Position numbers and translations under genes: made by a program. From contig JAHZJK010000031.1 in NCBI GenBank assembly GCA_022600955.1, forward strand, positions 279,560-343,559: a stretch of 64,000 nt of DNA, in the 5' to 3' direction. The stretch comes from Gammaproteobacteria bacterium (lineage in GTDB: Bacteria > Pseudomonadota > Gammaproteobacteria > Steroidobacterales > Woeseiaceae). The notes under the pieces are model-generated. The model worked only from the letters and a program-made list of their open reading frames with translations. It searched no databases and had not been told where the DNA came from. Of the stretch, positions 44,408 through 53,720 are shown in pieces (position 1 is the stretch's first letter; each line of letters starts with the position of its first letter).

Positions 44408-44917
44408 TTAAAAGGGGTTCACCGTATAGCCTTGCTGTTGCAGAACGGCATGCGCCGTCATCGCCGACAAGGCCATCTCAACACCTGGTAACAAATCGTC
44501 AGTCGCGACGTCGTAGTATGCCGCACTCTGCCCGCAGACAATAATTCTGACATTGTGCTTAGTGAGGGCTGCGATCAGATCGGCACTTGTCGAATTCTCG
44601 TCAGCCATTTCCATGGTGGCCTTACCATGCACGACAACGGCAACCTGGATGTTGTCTTCGGCAATACCGGTGGCAGCATGCATATTGATAAAGCGAGCAG
44701 CTGATACGAGCGTCGAGTTCGGTTTTCCATCCACTGCTGGCGCGGATACATCGAAGCTATGCTTCAACTCCATGTCTGGATCGACAGGCATCGTGACGTC
44801 GACGACTGCGACCGGGCCATAGTCATTGAACACCGGGCCTTTGCCAAACGCGGTCTCGCTTGCCGGCGCCGTTGTGGCCCAGGTAGTGAGGATCAGGAAG
44901 GTAACAACGTTGCGCAT
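44408..44917 (-). CDS. Exported DsrE-like protein
   Basis: From the ATG preceded by GGAGATTT the product has 169 residues, starting with a Sec signal (NVVTFLILTTWATTAPA, cleavage about residue 20). The mature domain is DsrE/DsrF-like: FINMHAATGIAEDNIQVAVVVHG, LTKHNVRIIVCGQSAAYY and a C-terminal MALSAMTAHAVLQQQGY. Cys in IIVCGQS is at the position used for sulfur transfer in the family. DsrE proteins are normally cytoplasmic, so an exported version next to an outer-membrane protein is notable. Its role cannot be assigned. Confidence 0.8.
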   Translation of the reverse strand: MRNVVTFLILTTWATTAPASETAFGKGPVFNDYGPVAVVDVTMPVDPDMELKHSFDVSAPAVDGKPNSTLVSAARFINMHAATGIAEDNIQVAVVVHGKATMEMADENSTSADLIAALTKHNVRIIVCGQSAAYYDVATDDLLPGVEMALSAMTAHAVLQQQGYTVNPF

Positions 44918-44997
44918 TAATGAAATCTCCGAATGGGTGTGGTGGAAACGGAAACCAGTGCTTGCGCGCCACCGCTCTGCAACTGGATGCACTGGAC

Positions 44998-45567
44998 TCA
45001 GTAGTACTCCGGCGCGTTTCCGGGGCGCCATTTGATACTGCAGCCGATGCTCGCCTTTTGCTCGGTCACCGGTTTCCCGGACGCCAGCACGGCATCGAGC
45101 GCTGCGCGAAGGTCGTGTCCGTCAACCGGCAGTTGGTTCGATGGGCGGCTGTCGTCAAGTTGGCCACGGTAGACCAGTTTCTGCTCAGCATCGAACAGAA
45201 AAAAGTCAGGGGTACAGGCGGCGGAGTACGCTTTAGCTACCGCCTGGCTTTCGTCAAACAGGTATGGAAATGTGTAGCCGTACTTTGCTGCCTCTACTTT
45301 CATGCGCAGCGGGTGATCGGCCGGGTGCGTTTCGACGTCATTGCTGTTGATTGCGTAAATGGCGACGCCACGTGAGCCGTAGTCGGATCCCAGGCGCGCG
45401 AGCTCGTCACGCACATGCACAACAAACGGACAATGATTGCAGATAAACATGACAAGCGTTGCGGCCGCGTCGGCGCGCAAGGAATGCGGTGTTCCATTCG
45501 GGTCAGGCAATGTAAATGCGGGCGCTGGTGTACCGAGCGGCAGCATTGTTGATTCGACAGCAGGCAT
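44998..45567 (-). CDS. Thioredoxin-like/AhpC-TSA family protein
   Basis: The 189-residue protein has a redoxin fold: PAFTLPDPNGTPHSLRADAAATLVMFICNHCPFVVHVRDEL contains the active-site region Cys-Asn-His-Cys. AINSNDVETHPADHP and SAACTPDFFLFD with the cis-proline complete it. The CNHCPFV version is typical of a widespread thioredoxin-like branch of unknown partner. There is no signal peptide despite the exported DsrE gene 80 bases downstream on the same strand. A thiol oxidoreductase or peroxidase activity is likely. Confidence 0.82.
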   Translation of the reverse strand: MPAVESTMLPLGTPAPAFTLPDPNGTPHSLRADAAATLVMFICNHCPFVVHVRDELARLGSDYGSRGVAIYAINSNDVETHPADHPLRMKVEAAKYGYTFPYLFDESQAVAKAYSAACTPDFFLFDAEQKLVYRGQLDDSRPSNQLPVDGHDLRAALDAVLASGKPVTEQKASIGCSIKWRPGNAPEYY

Positions 45568-45688
45568 ATTCTCGCACCCGGATTGGATAACGGCAGCAGA
45601 ATAGCAAATTCAGACTGATGTGGTGTGACCCTGGAGCCTTCGATAGAATACTGCTTCTGTCCAGATTCACTTATAGAGAGTAGCGACG

Positions 45689-46825
45689 ATGAGAAGAATT
45701 CTGCTGGTGACGTTCTCTGTATTCCTGCTGGCTGGTGCGCAGGCGCAGGATGAATTGCCGTTTGAGGTGGAGCCACTTGCCTCGTTCGACCAGCCGTGGG
45801 CGCTGGCTTTCCTCCCGGATGGACGCATTCTGGTGACTGAAAAGAAGGGCAATCTCATGTTGCTCGCTCAGGACGGTCGATCTTTCGGCGCAGTGCAGGG
45901 AATGCCGGATGTCGACTACGGCGGGCAGGGCGGACTCGGTGACGTTGCACTGCATCCGGATTTTGCAGACAACGGCCTCATCTACCTGAGCTACGCAGAA
46001 GCCGGCGTTGCGGGCACTCGTGGTGCCGCTGTCGCGCGGGGCGTTCTGGAACTGACGGGGCGTGGTGGGCGATTGAGTGACGTGGAGGTCGTTTGGCGCC
46101 AGTATCCCAAAGTTGTCGGCTTCGGTCACTATGGTCACCGCATCCTGTTTGATGATGACGGCTACCTCTGGATTACCTCTGGGGATCGGCAGAAATTCAC
46201 GCCATCGCAGGACATGCAGTCCACTATTGGCAAGATTGTTCGTCTGCATGACGATGGATCGGTGCCGGACGACAACCCCTTTGTCGACTACTACAGTGAA
46301 GATGCGTTTGTAGATGACGATGGTGTCTACGCACAGATCTGGTCGATGGGTCATCGCAACCCACTCGGAATCGCCACCGACCTCGACGGCAAGCTCTGGA
46401 GCATCGAAATGGGTCCACTCGGCGGCGATGAACTGAATCATATTGTTCGCGGCGGCAACTACGGCTATCCGGTCGTTTCAAACGGTACTCACTACGATGG
46501 CCGGGATATTCCGAATCACGACACGCGTCCGGAGTTCAACGCTCCTGCGGCATATTGGGTACCTGCGATTTCGCCTGGCCACCTGATGATATACAGCGGC
46601 GACCTGTTCAGCGATTGGCAGGGCAATGCATTTGCGGCTGGGCTCTCGTCGCAAGCAATCGTTCGTATTGAGCTTGATGGCTCCGAAGCGCGCGAAGTCG
46701 ATCGCTTTGATATGAACGCCCGCATTCGCTCTATCGCGCAGGGACCCGCAGGCGCACTTTGGGTACTCGAAGATGAACGCCGTGAAAGTCAGGGCAGCCT
46801 GTTGAAGCTGACGCCGAAGGACTGA
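45689..46825 (+). CDS. PQQ-dependent aldose sugar dehydrogenase (YliI-like)
   Basis: The 378-residue product has a Sec signal (RRILLVTFSVFLLAGAQAQ, cleavage about residue 20) and a six-bladed propeller of the soluble glucose/sorbosone dehydrogenase family. PWALAFLPDGRILVTEK opens it. FGHYGHRILFDDDGYLWITSGDR contains the catalytic histidine, and WSMGHRNPLGIATD the conserved Arg-Asn region. It should oxidise aldose sugars in the periplasm with PQQ, passing electrons to cytochromes or quinone. No PQQ biosynthesis genes are in the window. GAGAG lies eight bases before the ATG. Confidence 0.87.
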   Translation: MRRILLVTFSVFLLAGAQAQDELPFEVEPLASFDQPWALAFLPDGRILVTEKKGNLMLLAQDGRSFGAVQGMPDVDYGGQGGLGDVALHPDFADNGLIYLSYAEAGVAGTRGAAVARGVLELTGRGGRLSDVEVVWRQYPKVVGFGHYGHRILFDDDGYLWITSGDRQKFTPSQDMQSTIGKIVRLHDDGSVPDDNPFVDYYSEDAFVDDDGVYAQIWSMGHRNPLGIATDLDGKLWSIEMGPLGGDELNHIVRGGNYGYPVVSNGTHYDGRDIPNHDTRPEFNAPAAYWVPAISPGHLMIYSGDLFSDWQGNAFAAGLSSQAIVRIELDGSEAREVDRFDMNARIRSIAQGPAGALWVLEDERRESQGSLLKLTPKD

Positions 46826-46886
46826 TGAACGAGTGCGGCAGCGTATGTGATACCTTGCGCCGCTGCGTACTCCGGACTCCCTGACA

Positions 46887-48113
46887 ATGATCGAGCAACT
46901 TCGAGCAATTCATGAGCTTCTTCCGCTGGCCGGGGGCTTGGTCGCGTTGCTGGCAACAGCGGTCGTTATTCACGTAATCGTCAAGTACATCGTGGTAGGC
47001 ATCGTTCGCGCATTTGCAAAAAGAACGCGTGTGGCATGGGACGATGCGCTGGTCTCTCACAACGTGTTCGGTCGTCTCGTGCAGGTCTTGCCAGCGCTGA
47101 TCGTATTCGTCGGTGCGCCCCTGGTCCCCGATTTGGCTGATGGCGGTGTACAGTTCATTCGCAATGTTGCGATGGGCTACATGGTGTTGATGGTGACGAT
47201 GTCGCTGACAGCATTGCTGAGTGCGGCCAATTCAATCTATGAGTCATTGCCGGTAGCCAGGGATCGTCCGCTGAAAGGCTTCGTGCAACTGCTGCAGATC
47301 GTCATCTGGGTGTTCGGCGGAGTCTTGGTCGTAGCGGCCGTACTGGATCGTTCTCCGTTGTTGCTATTGAGCGGCTTCGGTGCGATGACCGCGATCTTGC
47401 TGCTGGTCTTCAAGGACACAATCCTGTCGTTGGTCGCGAGCGTGCAGCTGACGGCACAGGACATGGTGCGTGTCGGGGACTGGATCGAGATGCCGCAGTT
47501 CGGCGCGGACGGCGACGTTGTCGATGTGCAACTGCACACCGTCAAAGTGCAGAACTGGGACAAGACGATTACGACAATTCCGACGCACCGCCTGATTACG
47601 GATTCGTTCAAGAATTGGCGTGGTATGTCCAAGGCGGGCGCCCGGCGTATCAAACGTAGTATTTACATCGATGTGTCGACTATCCGCTTGCAGACAGACG
47701 AGGAGGTGCAGCACTTCACCCGCTTTGCGTTGTTGAAAGACTATGTGTCAGACAAAAAGCAGGAACTGGCGGATTACAACGCCCGACTGGCAACCGAGGT
47801 AGATGAGGCGGTCAACAGACGGCGTATGACCAATATCGGTACGTTTCGAGCTTATGCCTATAACTATCTGAAAAATCACCCGAAAATACATGAAGGAATG
47901 ACGTTAATCGTCCGTCAGCTTGCGCCAGGCCCTGAAGGACTGCCGCTGGAGATCTATTGCTTCACGAATACCACGGCGTGGGCTGAATACGAGGGCATTC
48001 AGTCGGACATCTTCGATCACCTGCTGGCGATCGTACCGGAGTTTGGATTGCGCCTTTATCAGAAGCCGGCGGGATCAGATTTTGCGCTGATGAACGGCAG
48101 GCCTGCGCCTTAA
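46887..48113 (+). CDS. Mechanosensitive ion channel, YbdG/MscM-like
   Basis: The 408-residue protein has about five membrane helices followed by an MscS beta domain. The pore helix region is LLLSGFGAMTAILLLVFKDTILSLVASVQLTAQDMVRVGDWIEM. QNWDKTITTIPTHRLITDSFKNW and VDVQLHTVKVQNWD belong to the conserved beta fold. Length and the long C-terminal domain (LKNHPKIHEGMTLIVRQ) fit YbdG, which opens with low conductance on hypo-osmotic shock. The end overlaps the convergent SulP stop by four bases. Confidence 0.88.
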   Translation: MIEQLRAIHELLPLAGGLVALLATAVVIHVIVKYIVVGIVRAFAKRTRVAWDDALVSHNVFGRLVQVLPALIVFVGAPLVPDLADGGVQFIRNVAMGYMVLMVTMSLTALLSAANSIYESLPVARDRPLKGFVQLLQIVIWVFGGVLVVAAVLDRSPLLLLSGFGAMTAILLLVFKDTILSLVASVQLTAQDMVRVGDWIEMPQFGADGDVVDVQLHTVKVQNWDKTITTIPTHRLITDSFKNWRGMSKAGARRIKRSIYIDVSTIRLQTDEEVQHFTRFALLKDYVSDKKQELADYNARLATEVDEAVNRRRMTNIGTFRAYAYNYLKNHPKIHEGMTLIVRQLAPGPEGLPLEIYCFTNTTAWAEYEGIQSDIFDHLLAIVPEFGLRLYQKPAGSDFALMNGRPAP

Positions 48114-49687
48114 ATACGCGCCACACTGTAATGCGGATCATCAGCGGCAACCTCGATCACGATCAGGTTTCCGGCGGCCGTAATCATCTTCTGACACTCC
48201 GTGCTCAGATGACGCATCCGCAGGGTCTTGCCAGCGTTTCGATAGCGCTCGGTGATGGCGTTGAGCGCTTCCAGACTGGAGTAGTCAACAACGCGAGCCT
48301 CTTTGAAGTCGATGATGACTTCGTCAGGGTCATCGGCAGGCGTCAGTCGTTCCGAGAACTCGCGTACTGAACCGAAGTAGAGCACGCCCTGCAAATTGTA
48401 GACGCGTACGCCCGGTGCAATGTCCTGCGGCATCAGTCGCACGTGATGGGCACTTTTCCATGCAAACACCAATGCCGAGACAACCACGCCCACAAAGACA
48501 GCCAGTGCAAGGTTGTGCAGGAACACGGTCGTTAGTGTGACGACGAAGATAACGAAAATATCGGCCTTGGGAACTTTTCCAAAGGTGCGGAACGTTGCCC
48601 ACTCGAAAGTGCCGATGACCACCATGAACATGACACCCACCAGCGCGGCGACCGGTATCTGTACGATGATTGGACCGCCCACGACGATGAACGCAATCAA
48701 GGCAAGGGCTGCCACTACACCGGAGATTCGGCCGCGCCCGCCAGAACGAATGTTGATGAGGCTCTGACCGATCATGGCGCAACCACCCATGCCGCCAAAC
48801 AGTCCCGACAGGAAGTTCGCACCACCCTGTGCGAAACACTCGCGATTGCCTTGTCCACGTGTTTCCGTCATGTCGTCGATCAGCTGTAACGTCATGAGTG
48901 ACTCGATCAGGCCAACCATGGCGACCGCGACGCCGACGCCACCGATGAGCATGATGGTTTCCTGATTCCAGACGATATCGCCGGGCCAGCTTAAGCCTGG
49001 CAAAGCGCTGCGCAGCTGGCCGCTGCCGGTTCCCTCGAGGAGAACGTCAGAGACGGTTTTGGTGTCCACAATATTAAAGAAGCTCAACATGCCCACTGCG
49101 ACAATCGCGACCAGGATCGACGGTATGGCGTTGGAGATTCTTGGGAAGAACTTGATGATGACCATCGTCAGCAAGGCGAGCGCGCTCATGACGAGCAATT
49201 GATTGGTTGCCAGCCACTGCCCGTCGGCCGTCTGGAATGATTTGAACTGGGAGATCAGGATAACGATAGCAAGACCGTTTACGAAGCCCATCATCACAGG
49301 GTGCGGCACCAGCCGGATAAAGCGACCCAGTTTGAGAATGGCCACCATTGCCTGAATAACGCCCGCCAGCATCACCGCGGCGAACATGTATTGCATACCG
49401 AGGTTGTCGATACCGAGTTCAGCACCGGCGATGTTACCCATATCCACGGCCTTGGCGACAACTACGGCTATCGCGCCCGTCGCTCCGGATATCATCCCCG
49501 GGCGGCCACCGAAGGCCGACGTAATGAGGCCAAGGAATACAGCGGACCAGAGTCCGACGATAGGGTCGACTTTAGCCACAAATGAGAAGGCTATGGCTTC
49601 CGGTACCAGCGCCAGGGCGACCGTCAGGCCGGACAGCGTATCGGCTTTCCAGGTACCGTTTCGTTTCGTAAACAGGTTAAAGAACAT
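48110..49687 (-). CDS. SulP family anion transporter with STAS domain
   Basis: The 525-residue protein has about 12-14 helices of the SLC26/SulP fold. ALALVPEAIAFSFVAKVDPIVGLW and FGGRPGMISGATGAIAVVV are the signature stretches around the transport site. The C-terminal cytoplasmic STAS domain (about 415-520) contains PDEVIIDFKEARVVDYSSLEAL. It probably moves bicarbonate, sulfate or another inorganic anion. It converges on the channel gene. Its 167-base upstream region shows no clear promoter or regulatory element. Confidence 0.88.
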   Translation of the reverse strand: MFFNLFTKRNGTWKADTLSGLTVALALVPEAIAFSFVAKVDPIVGLWSAVFLGLITSAFGGRPGMISGATGAIAVVVAKAVDMGNIAGAELGIDNLGMQYMFAAVMLAGVIQAMVAILKLGRFIRLVPHPVMMGFVNGLAIVILISQFKSFQTADGQWLATNQLLVMSALALLTMVIIKFFPRISNAIPSILVAIVAVGMLSFFNIVDTKTVSDVLLEGTGSGQLRSALPGLSWPGDIVWNQETIMLIGGVGVAVAMVGLIESLMTLQLIDDMTETRGQGNRECFAQGGANFLSGLFGGMGGCAMIGQSLINIRSGGRGRISGVVAALALIAFIVVGGPIIVQIPVAALVGVMFMVVIGTFEWATFRTFGKVPKADIFVIFVVTLTTVFLHNLALAVFVGVVVSALVFAWKSAHHVRLMPQDIAPGVRVYNLQGVLYFGSVREFSERLTPADDPDEVIIDFKEARVVDYSSLEALNAITERYRNAGKTLRMRHLSTECQKMITAAGNLIVIEVAADDPHYSVARI

Positions 49688-49854
49688 CGGGCAATCACAG
49701 TAATCCAGGCCGCATCAGTGCAGGCGGCCCGGATGAAGAGGGTGGGGAGGGAGAAATCTACGTGGGTTACAACTGAGACAAACAAGGTGCGGTTGTCGCG
49801 TTGCGGCGCGAGTCTACACCAAATCGGTTGCGACTGTTTGATGGGTTAAATCGG

Positions 49855-50490
49855 CTAGTGAAATACACTCTCCCAGGCGATCGATTCAAGCAATCGACTA
49901 AGGTATGCGCTTCCATCCGCGGTATGCAGCCAGACCAGACCCGTACAGTTCAAAAGTATCGTGAACCAGAGAAACACTCGGAAAGAAGTTTTCCTGGACT
50001 TATGGCGAAGCAACTGTTGCGCTATCAACGCACCAGGCCAGCCACCCACGAGCGCGCACAGGTGGAGTGTATTTTCCTTGGTACGCCATCGACCGGACTT
50101 GGCAGAGGCTTTGTCCCACGCGTAGGCGCAATAAGTGATCATGCTAATGATCAGGTACGCTGAGAGAACCACTACTGGCGTTTTCTCGGCATACGTCGTT
50201 ACACCAAGTACCACGAGGAAAAATACCGCAAAGCGAATCGCGAACAAGTTGGTTTGTCTGCTTGACCGGACACGCAAGTTGTCGCCGGGTCCGGTAACGT
50301 TGGCTGCTTGAGTCCGACCATTGCTGTCTTTAGTCACGGAGTAGGTGACTACATCATTCACCTGCGGTCGATTGCTGCGATTACCTAAGACCTTGATGTG
50401 AACAAAAACTCTGGCCCCACCGTCAAGCGGGCTGATGAACCCAAATCCTCTGTCATCATTCCAGCTTGTGATTATTCCCTTCTGGCGCAT
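49855..50490 (-). CDS. Cold-shock domain - DUF1294 fusion membrane protein
   Basis: The 211-residue protein starts with a cold-shock domain (about 1-65): KGIITSWNDDRGFGFISPLDGGARVFVHIKVL carries the RNP1-like GFGFI and RNP2-like VFVHI nucleic-acid-binding strands. The rest is DUF1294, a small membrane domain with helices near 80-105 and 112-130 and the motif YAWDKASAKSGRWRTKENTLHL. The fusion is known in proteobacteria but its function is unclear. It lies 12 bases before the start-side neighbour YccF on the same strand. Confidence 0.83.
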   Translation of the reverse strand: MRQKGIITSWNDDRGFGFISPLDGGARVFVHIKVLGNRSNRPQVNDVVTYSVTKDSNGRTQAANVTGPGDNLRVRSSRQTNLFAIRFAVFFLVVLGVTTYAEKTPVVVLSAYLIISMITYCAYAWDKASAKSGRWRTKENTLHLCALVGGWPGALIAQQLLRHKSRKTSFRVFLWFTILLNCTGLVWLHTADGSAYLSRLLESIAWESVFH

Positions 50491-50502
50491 AGCACCGACA
50501 AC

Positions 50503-50883
50503 CTAATCTTCAATACTCCGCATTACATGACCAAATGGCAGCAGCGCCATCGGTACGAGCTTCATGTGCTGCACGGCCAGTGGATAGCCAATGATGGTAA
50601 TGGCAAATAATGCCGCCAGGAGCAAATGCATGATCGCCAGCTCGAGCCCCGGCAGGATGATCCAGATGATGTTCATGATCAGTGCGACAGGTCCGCCAGG
50701 CGGTTCGGTCTCGCGAACTTCCTTGCCAAACGGCGCAATAACGCCGCCAGCCAGCCTGAAGCACATCAATCCGAACGGTATGCCAATGATCGTGATGCAC
50801 AGCAAAATGCCGCCCAAAACGTAGGCGATAAAGATCAGGAATCCGCCAAATACGAAAAATACCAAATTGCCCAGTAGCGACAT
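50503..50883 (-). CDS. yccF: YccF family inner-membrane protein
   Basis: From the ATG at the SLLGNLVFFVFGGF stretch the product has 126 residues and about four membrane segments. The glycine-rich repeats GGILLCITIIGIPFGLMCFRLAG and the second half LLLAALFAITIIGYPLAVQHMKL are the duplicated YccF motif. Function is unknown. GGAG is 11 bases upstream. A longer frame to 51087 is not supported because it covers the divergent nuclease gene. The end is 12 bases from the CSD-DUF1294 gene, so the two are likely cotranscribed. Confidence 0.82.
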   Translation of the reverse strand: MSLLGNLVFFVFGGFLIFIAYVLGGILLCITIIGIPFGLMCFRLAGGVIAPFGKEVRETEPPGGPVALIMNIIWIILPGLELAIMHLLLAALFAITIIGYPLAVQHMKLVPMALLPFGHVMRSIED

Positions 50884-50973
50884 GATCAGAAACACTCCGG
50901 CTCGTTGCCCGCGGTCCTCATGATACTGCAGCCTATGCTCATTATCTTCGTCGCCATGTTGTAGGATTCTGCT

Positions 50974-52428
50974 ATGGCTTCCCCCAGACCCTACCTTTCC
51001 AAGTCCCGTCTCATATCTGCCTCGCAGTGCTCGAAGAAAGTGCACCTTGAGAAACACCACAAGGAACTCGGTGTTATCACGTCGCAAATGGAATCAGCGT
51101 TCGCCGGTGGACACCAGGTGGGTGATATTGCCCAACAGCTGTACGGTACCGACCAGTCTGTCGAAATCGAGTTCGACTTCAAAACCATGCTGGCGGAGAC
51201 CAGGCGGCTCATCGGGAACGGTGCTGATTACCCAATCTTTGAGGCGACGTTTCGCCATGAGAACGTGCTGGTTCGTGCCGATGTGATGATTCCTGACGGT
51301 GACGGCTGGCACGTCATCGAAGTCAAAGCCTCCGCCTCGGTGAAGGACTATCATGTTCTGGACTGCGCAATTCAGGACTGGGTCCTGCGTCACTCGGGTA
51401 TTAACGTTCTGTCGATATCGCTGGCGCATATTAACAACCAGTTTGAGTACGCCGGAGACGGCAACTACGATGGCTTGTTGCTGGAAAATGATCTCACCGA
51501 AACGGTGCGCTCCATGGAGTACGACGTGCTGGAGCTGGTCGCGACGGCGCGCGAAGCCGTATCCGGCCCGTTGCCCATTGTGGACGTCGGCACACATTGC
51601 AACAAACCCTACGACTGCCAGTTCGTCTCTCATTGCTGGCCGACGGATGCGGAGTACCCGGTCACGGGTCTGGGCGGCGGCAAGGCTAAACTTGCGCAGT
51701 GGGTCGTCGCTGGCTATCAGGACATACGGGATGTGTCTCGAACGGAACTATCGACCGAGCAACAGCAACGTATTCACCGCGTGACCGAGTCGGGCGAACC
51801 TGAAGTGCTACCCGGTGCCAGGGAGATTCTGGAGGCGTTGCCGTATCCACGCTACTACCTGGATTTCGAAACGATAGCGCCCGCCATTCCGGTTTGGGCG
51901 GGGACTCGTCCGTATCAAATGCAAGCTATCCAGTGGTCGTGTCATATCGAAGAAGAGGGTGGGCAGATTGGCCACGAGGAGTTTCTGGATCTATCGGGAG
52001 CGGCCCCTGTGCGAGCGCTCGCCGAGAAAATGATCGAGTGCCTCGGGGACTCCGGTCCCGTCTTGATGTACACGAGCTACGAAAAGACCGTAATCAACGG
52101 CCTGATCGATTTGCTTCCGGATCTGGCAGAGTCGTTGACTAAAATAGTTAACAGACTCTGGGACTTACACCCGTTAGTTAAAGCGCACTACTACCATCCG
52201 GCGATGCTCGGATCGTGGTCTATCAAGGCAGTTCTACCGTGTATTGCGCCGCACATGGACTACTCGCAGCTCGCAGGTATCAAAGAGGGTACCGCGGCGA
52301 GCGACGGCTTTTTGGAGGCGATCAACCCGTCAACCGATGCCGGCCGCAAGGCGGAATTGGAAGAGCAACTGCTCCGCTACTGCCGCTTCGATACCGAGGC
52401 GATGGTGGAAATTGTAAAAGCCCTTTAA
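50974..52428 (+). CDS. DUF2779 protein: Cas4/RecB-like nuclease domain plus DEDD-type exonuclease-like domain
   Basis: The 484-residue protein has two catalytic-looking modules. The N-terminal half has a Cas4-like set of iron-sulfur cysteines: Cys19 near the start, and Cys209, Cys215 and Cys221 in HCNKPYDCQFVSHCW. Between them lies the PD-(D/E)xK core LVRADVMIPDGDGWHVIEVKAS. The C-terminal half is DUF2779, an RNase H-like exonuclease fold with YYLDFETIAPAIPVW (first acidic motif), YTSYEKTVI and LLRYCRFDTEAM (last acidic motif). The protein should cut DNA or RNA in the cytoplasm. There are no cas, restriction or phage genes nearby, so it may be a stand-alone repair or defence enzyme. Confidence 0.85.
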   Translation: MASPRPYLSKSRLISASQCSKKVHLEKHHKELGVITSQMESAFAGGHQVGDIAQQLYGTDQSVEIEFDFKTMLAETRRLIGNGADYPIFEATFRHENVLVRADVMIPDGDGWHVIEVKASASVKDYHVLDCAIQDWVLRHSGINVLSISLAHINNQFEYAGDGNYDGLLLENDLTETVRSMEYDVLELVATAREAVSGPLPIVDVGTHCNKPYDCQFVSHCWPTDAEYPVTGLGGGKAKLAQWVVAGYQDIRDVSRTELSTEQQQRIHRVTESGEPEVLPGAREILEALPYPRYYLDFETIAPAIPVWAGTRPYQMQAIQWSCHIEEEGGQIGHEEFLDLSGAAPVRALAEKMIECLGDSGPVLMYTSYEKTVINGLIDLLPDLAESLTKIVNRLWDLHPLVKAHYYHPAMLGSWSIKAVLPCIAPHMDYSQLAGIKEGTAASDGFLEAINPSTDAGRKAELEEQLLRYCRFDTEAMVEIVKAL

Positions 52429-52482
52429 CGCCTCTCATGTCATAATTTCAGATCGACCGATAAGAAGAAATCAGGATCCAGA

Positions 52483-53709
52483 ATGGCGGACACGTCCGAT
52501 CGAATCAGCCAGCTAAAAATTGACCGCAATGCGCCAGCCAAAGCCGAGCGGAGTGTGCTTCTGCCAGGTATCGCAGTCGCGGTCGTGCTTGCCGGTCTCG
52601 CGTGGTGGTTATTCTTCAGTTCGGGATCGGCAACGGTGCTCGTCGAAACTGACATCGCACGCAAACCACCCAGCGCGGCTGCCGCCAATAGTGTGCTGGA
52701 TGCGTCCGGTTACGTCGTTGCGCGACGCCAGACGACTGTGTCCTCAAAAGTCACGGGCAAAGTTGTACAGGTCTTTGTCGAGGAGGGGATGCGCGTTGAG
52801 AAAGACCAGGTCGTAGCGCTGCTGGACGACACAACGCAGCAGGCACAGCTGTCCCTTACAAAAGCGCAGGCGGATTCTGCACGCGCTTTGCTCGATGAAA
52901 TAGAAGCGCAACTGCGCAATGCAGAGCTGGAACGTGACCGCTTGCGCGATCTTGCAGCACGCAACCTGGCGAGCCAGTCCAGCCTCGACGCGGCAGAGGC
53001 CACTTTCGACCAGCTTTCAGCCCGGCTACAGACGGGCCGTGAGAATGTGAAAGTAGCGATGCGAAATATTGCGATCGCCGAGGACTCATTGTCGAACATG
53101 ACGATCAAGGCGCCATTCGCTGGCATGGTCGTGTCCAAGAACGCACAGCCCGGCGAAATGATTTCGCCGATATCGGCTGGCGGCGGCTTCACTCGTACCG
53201 GCATCTGCACGGTTGTTGACACGGAGTCGCTGGAGATCGAGGTTGACGTCAACGAAGCCTATATACAGAGAGTGGAAGCGGGTCAGCTTGTCACTGCAAC
53301 GCTCGATGCGTACTCGGATTGGCGTATTCCCGCTGAAGTCATAGCAATCGTGCCAACGGCAGACCGTCAGAAGGCGACGGTGCGGGTTCGCATTGGCTTC
53401 CTCGAGCGCGACGAGCGCGTATTGCGTGACATGGGCGTCAAAGTGGCGTTCATGGGTAGTGATATGCCGGCAGTTACTGCCGACGACGTTCAGGGCGTCA
53501 TGATTGCAGGAGAGGGCTTGCGCTCCGATACCAGCGGGGACTTTGTCTGGCTGGTCAAAAACGGCTCGGTCGAGAAGAGATCTGTACAGATTGGTGGACA
53601 CAGGGACAGGCCACAGGTATTGATTGTGAACGGATTGACTATTGGCGATACAATTGTGCGGTCCTCTGAAGCTCCACTGGCCGCAGGCTATTCGATAAAA
53701 ACAAACTAA
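52483..53709 (+). CDS. MacA-like periplasmic adaptor of an ABC exporter
   Basis: The 408-residue protein has one N-terminal membrane helix (LLPGIAVAVVLAGLAWWLFF) and a membrane-fusion-protein fold. The lipoyl half-motifs ASGYVVARRQTTVSSKVTGKV and MTIKAPFAGMVVSKNAQPGE flank a long alpha-helical hairpin (about 120-200). It is followed by beta-barrel and membrane-proximal domains. It bridges the ABC pump in the inner membrane to an outer-membrane channel. The ABC ATPase and two permeases follow at once, so it is the first gene of an operon; no TolC homologue is in the window. Confidence 0.87.
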   Translation: MADTSDRISQLKIDRNAPAKAERSVLLPGIAVAVVLAGLAWWLFFSSGSATVLVETDIARKPPSAAAANSVLDASGYVVARRQTTVSSKVTGKVVQVFVEEGMRVEKDQVVALLDDTTQQAQLSLTKAQADSARALLDEIEAQLRNAELERDRLRDLAARNLASQSSLDAAEATFDQLSARLQTGRENVKVAMRNIAIAEDSLSNMTIKAPFAGMVVSKNAQPGEMISPISAGGGFTRTGICTVVDTESLEIEVDVNEAYIQRVEAGQLVTATLDAYSDWRIPAEVIAIVPTADRQKATVRVRIGFLERDERVLRDMGVKVAFMGSDMPAVTADDVQGVMIAGEGLRSDTSGDFVWLVKNGSVEKRSVQIGGHRDRPQVLIVNGLTIGDTIVRSSEAPLAAGYSIKTN

Positions 53710-53720
53710 AGGATCCGACG

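Noticed and set aside
46826..46886. Inverted GCAGCG/CGCTGC between the sugar dehydrogenase and the channel gene
   Set aside because: The arms are short, the loop is long and no T-run follows; not strong enough for a terminator call.
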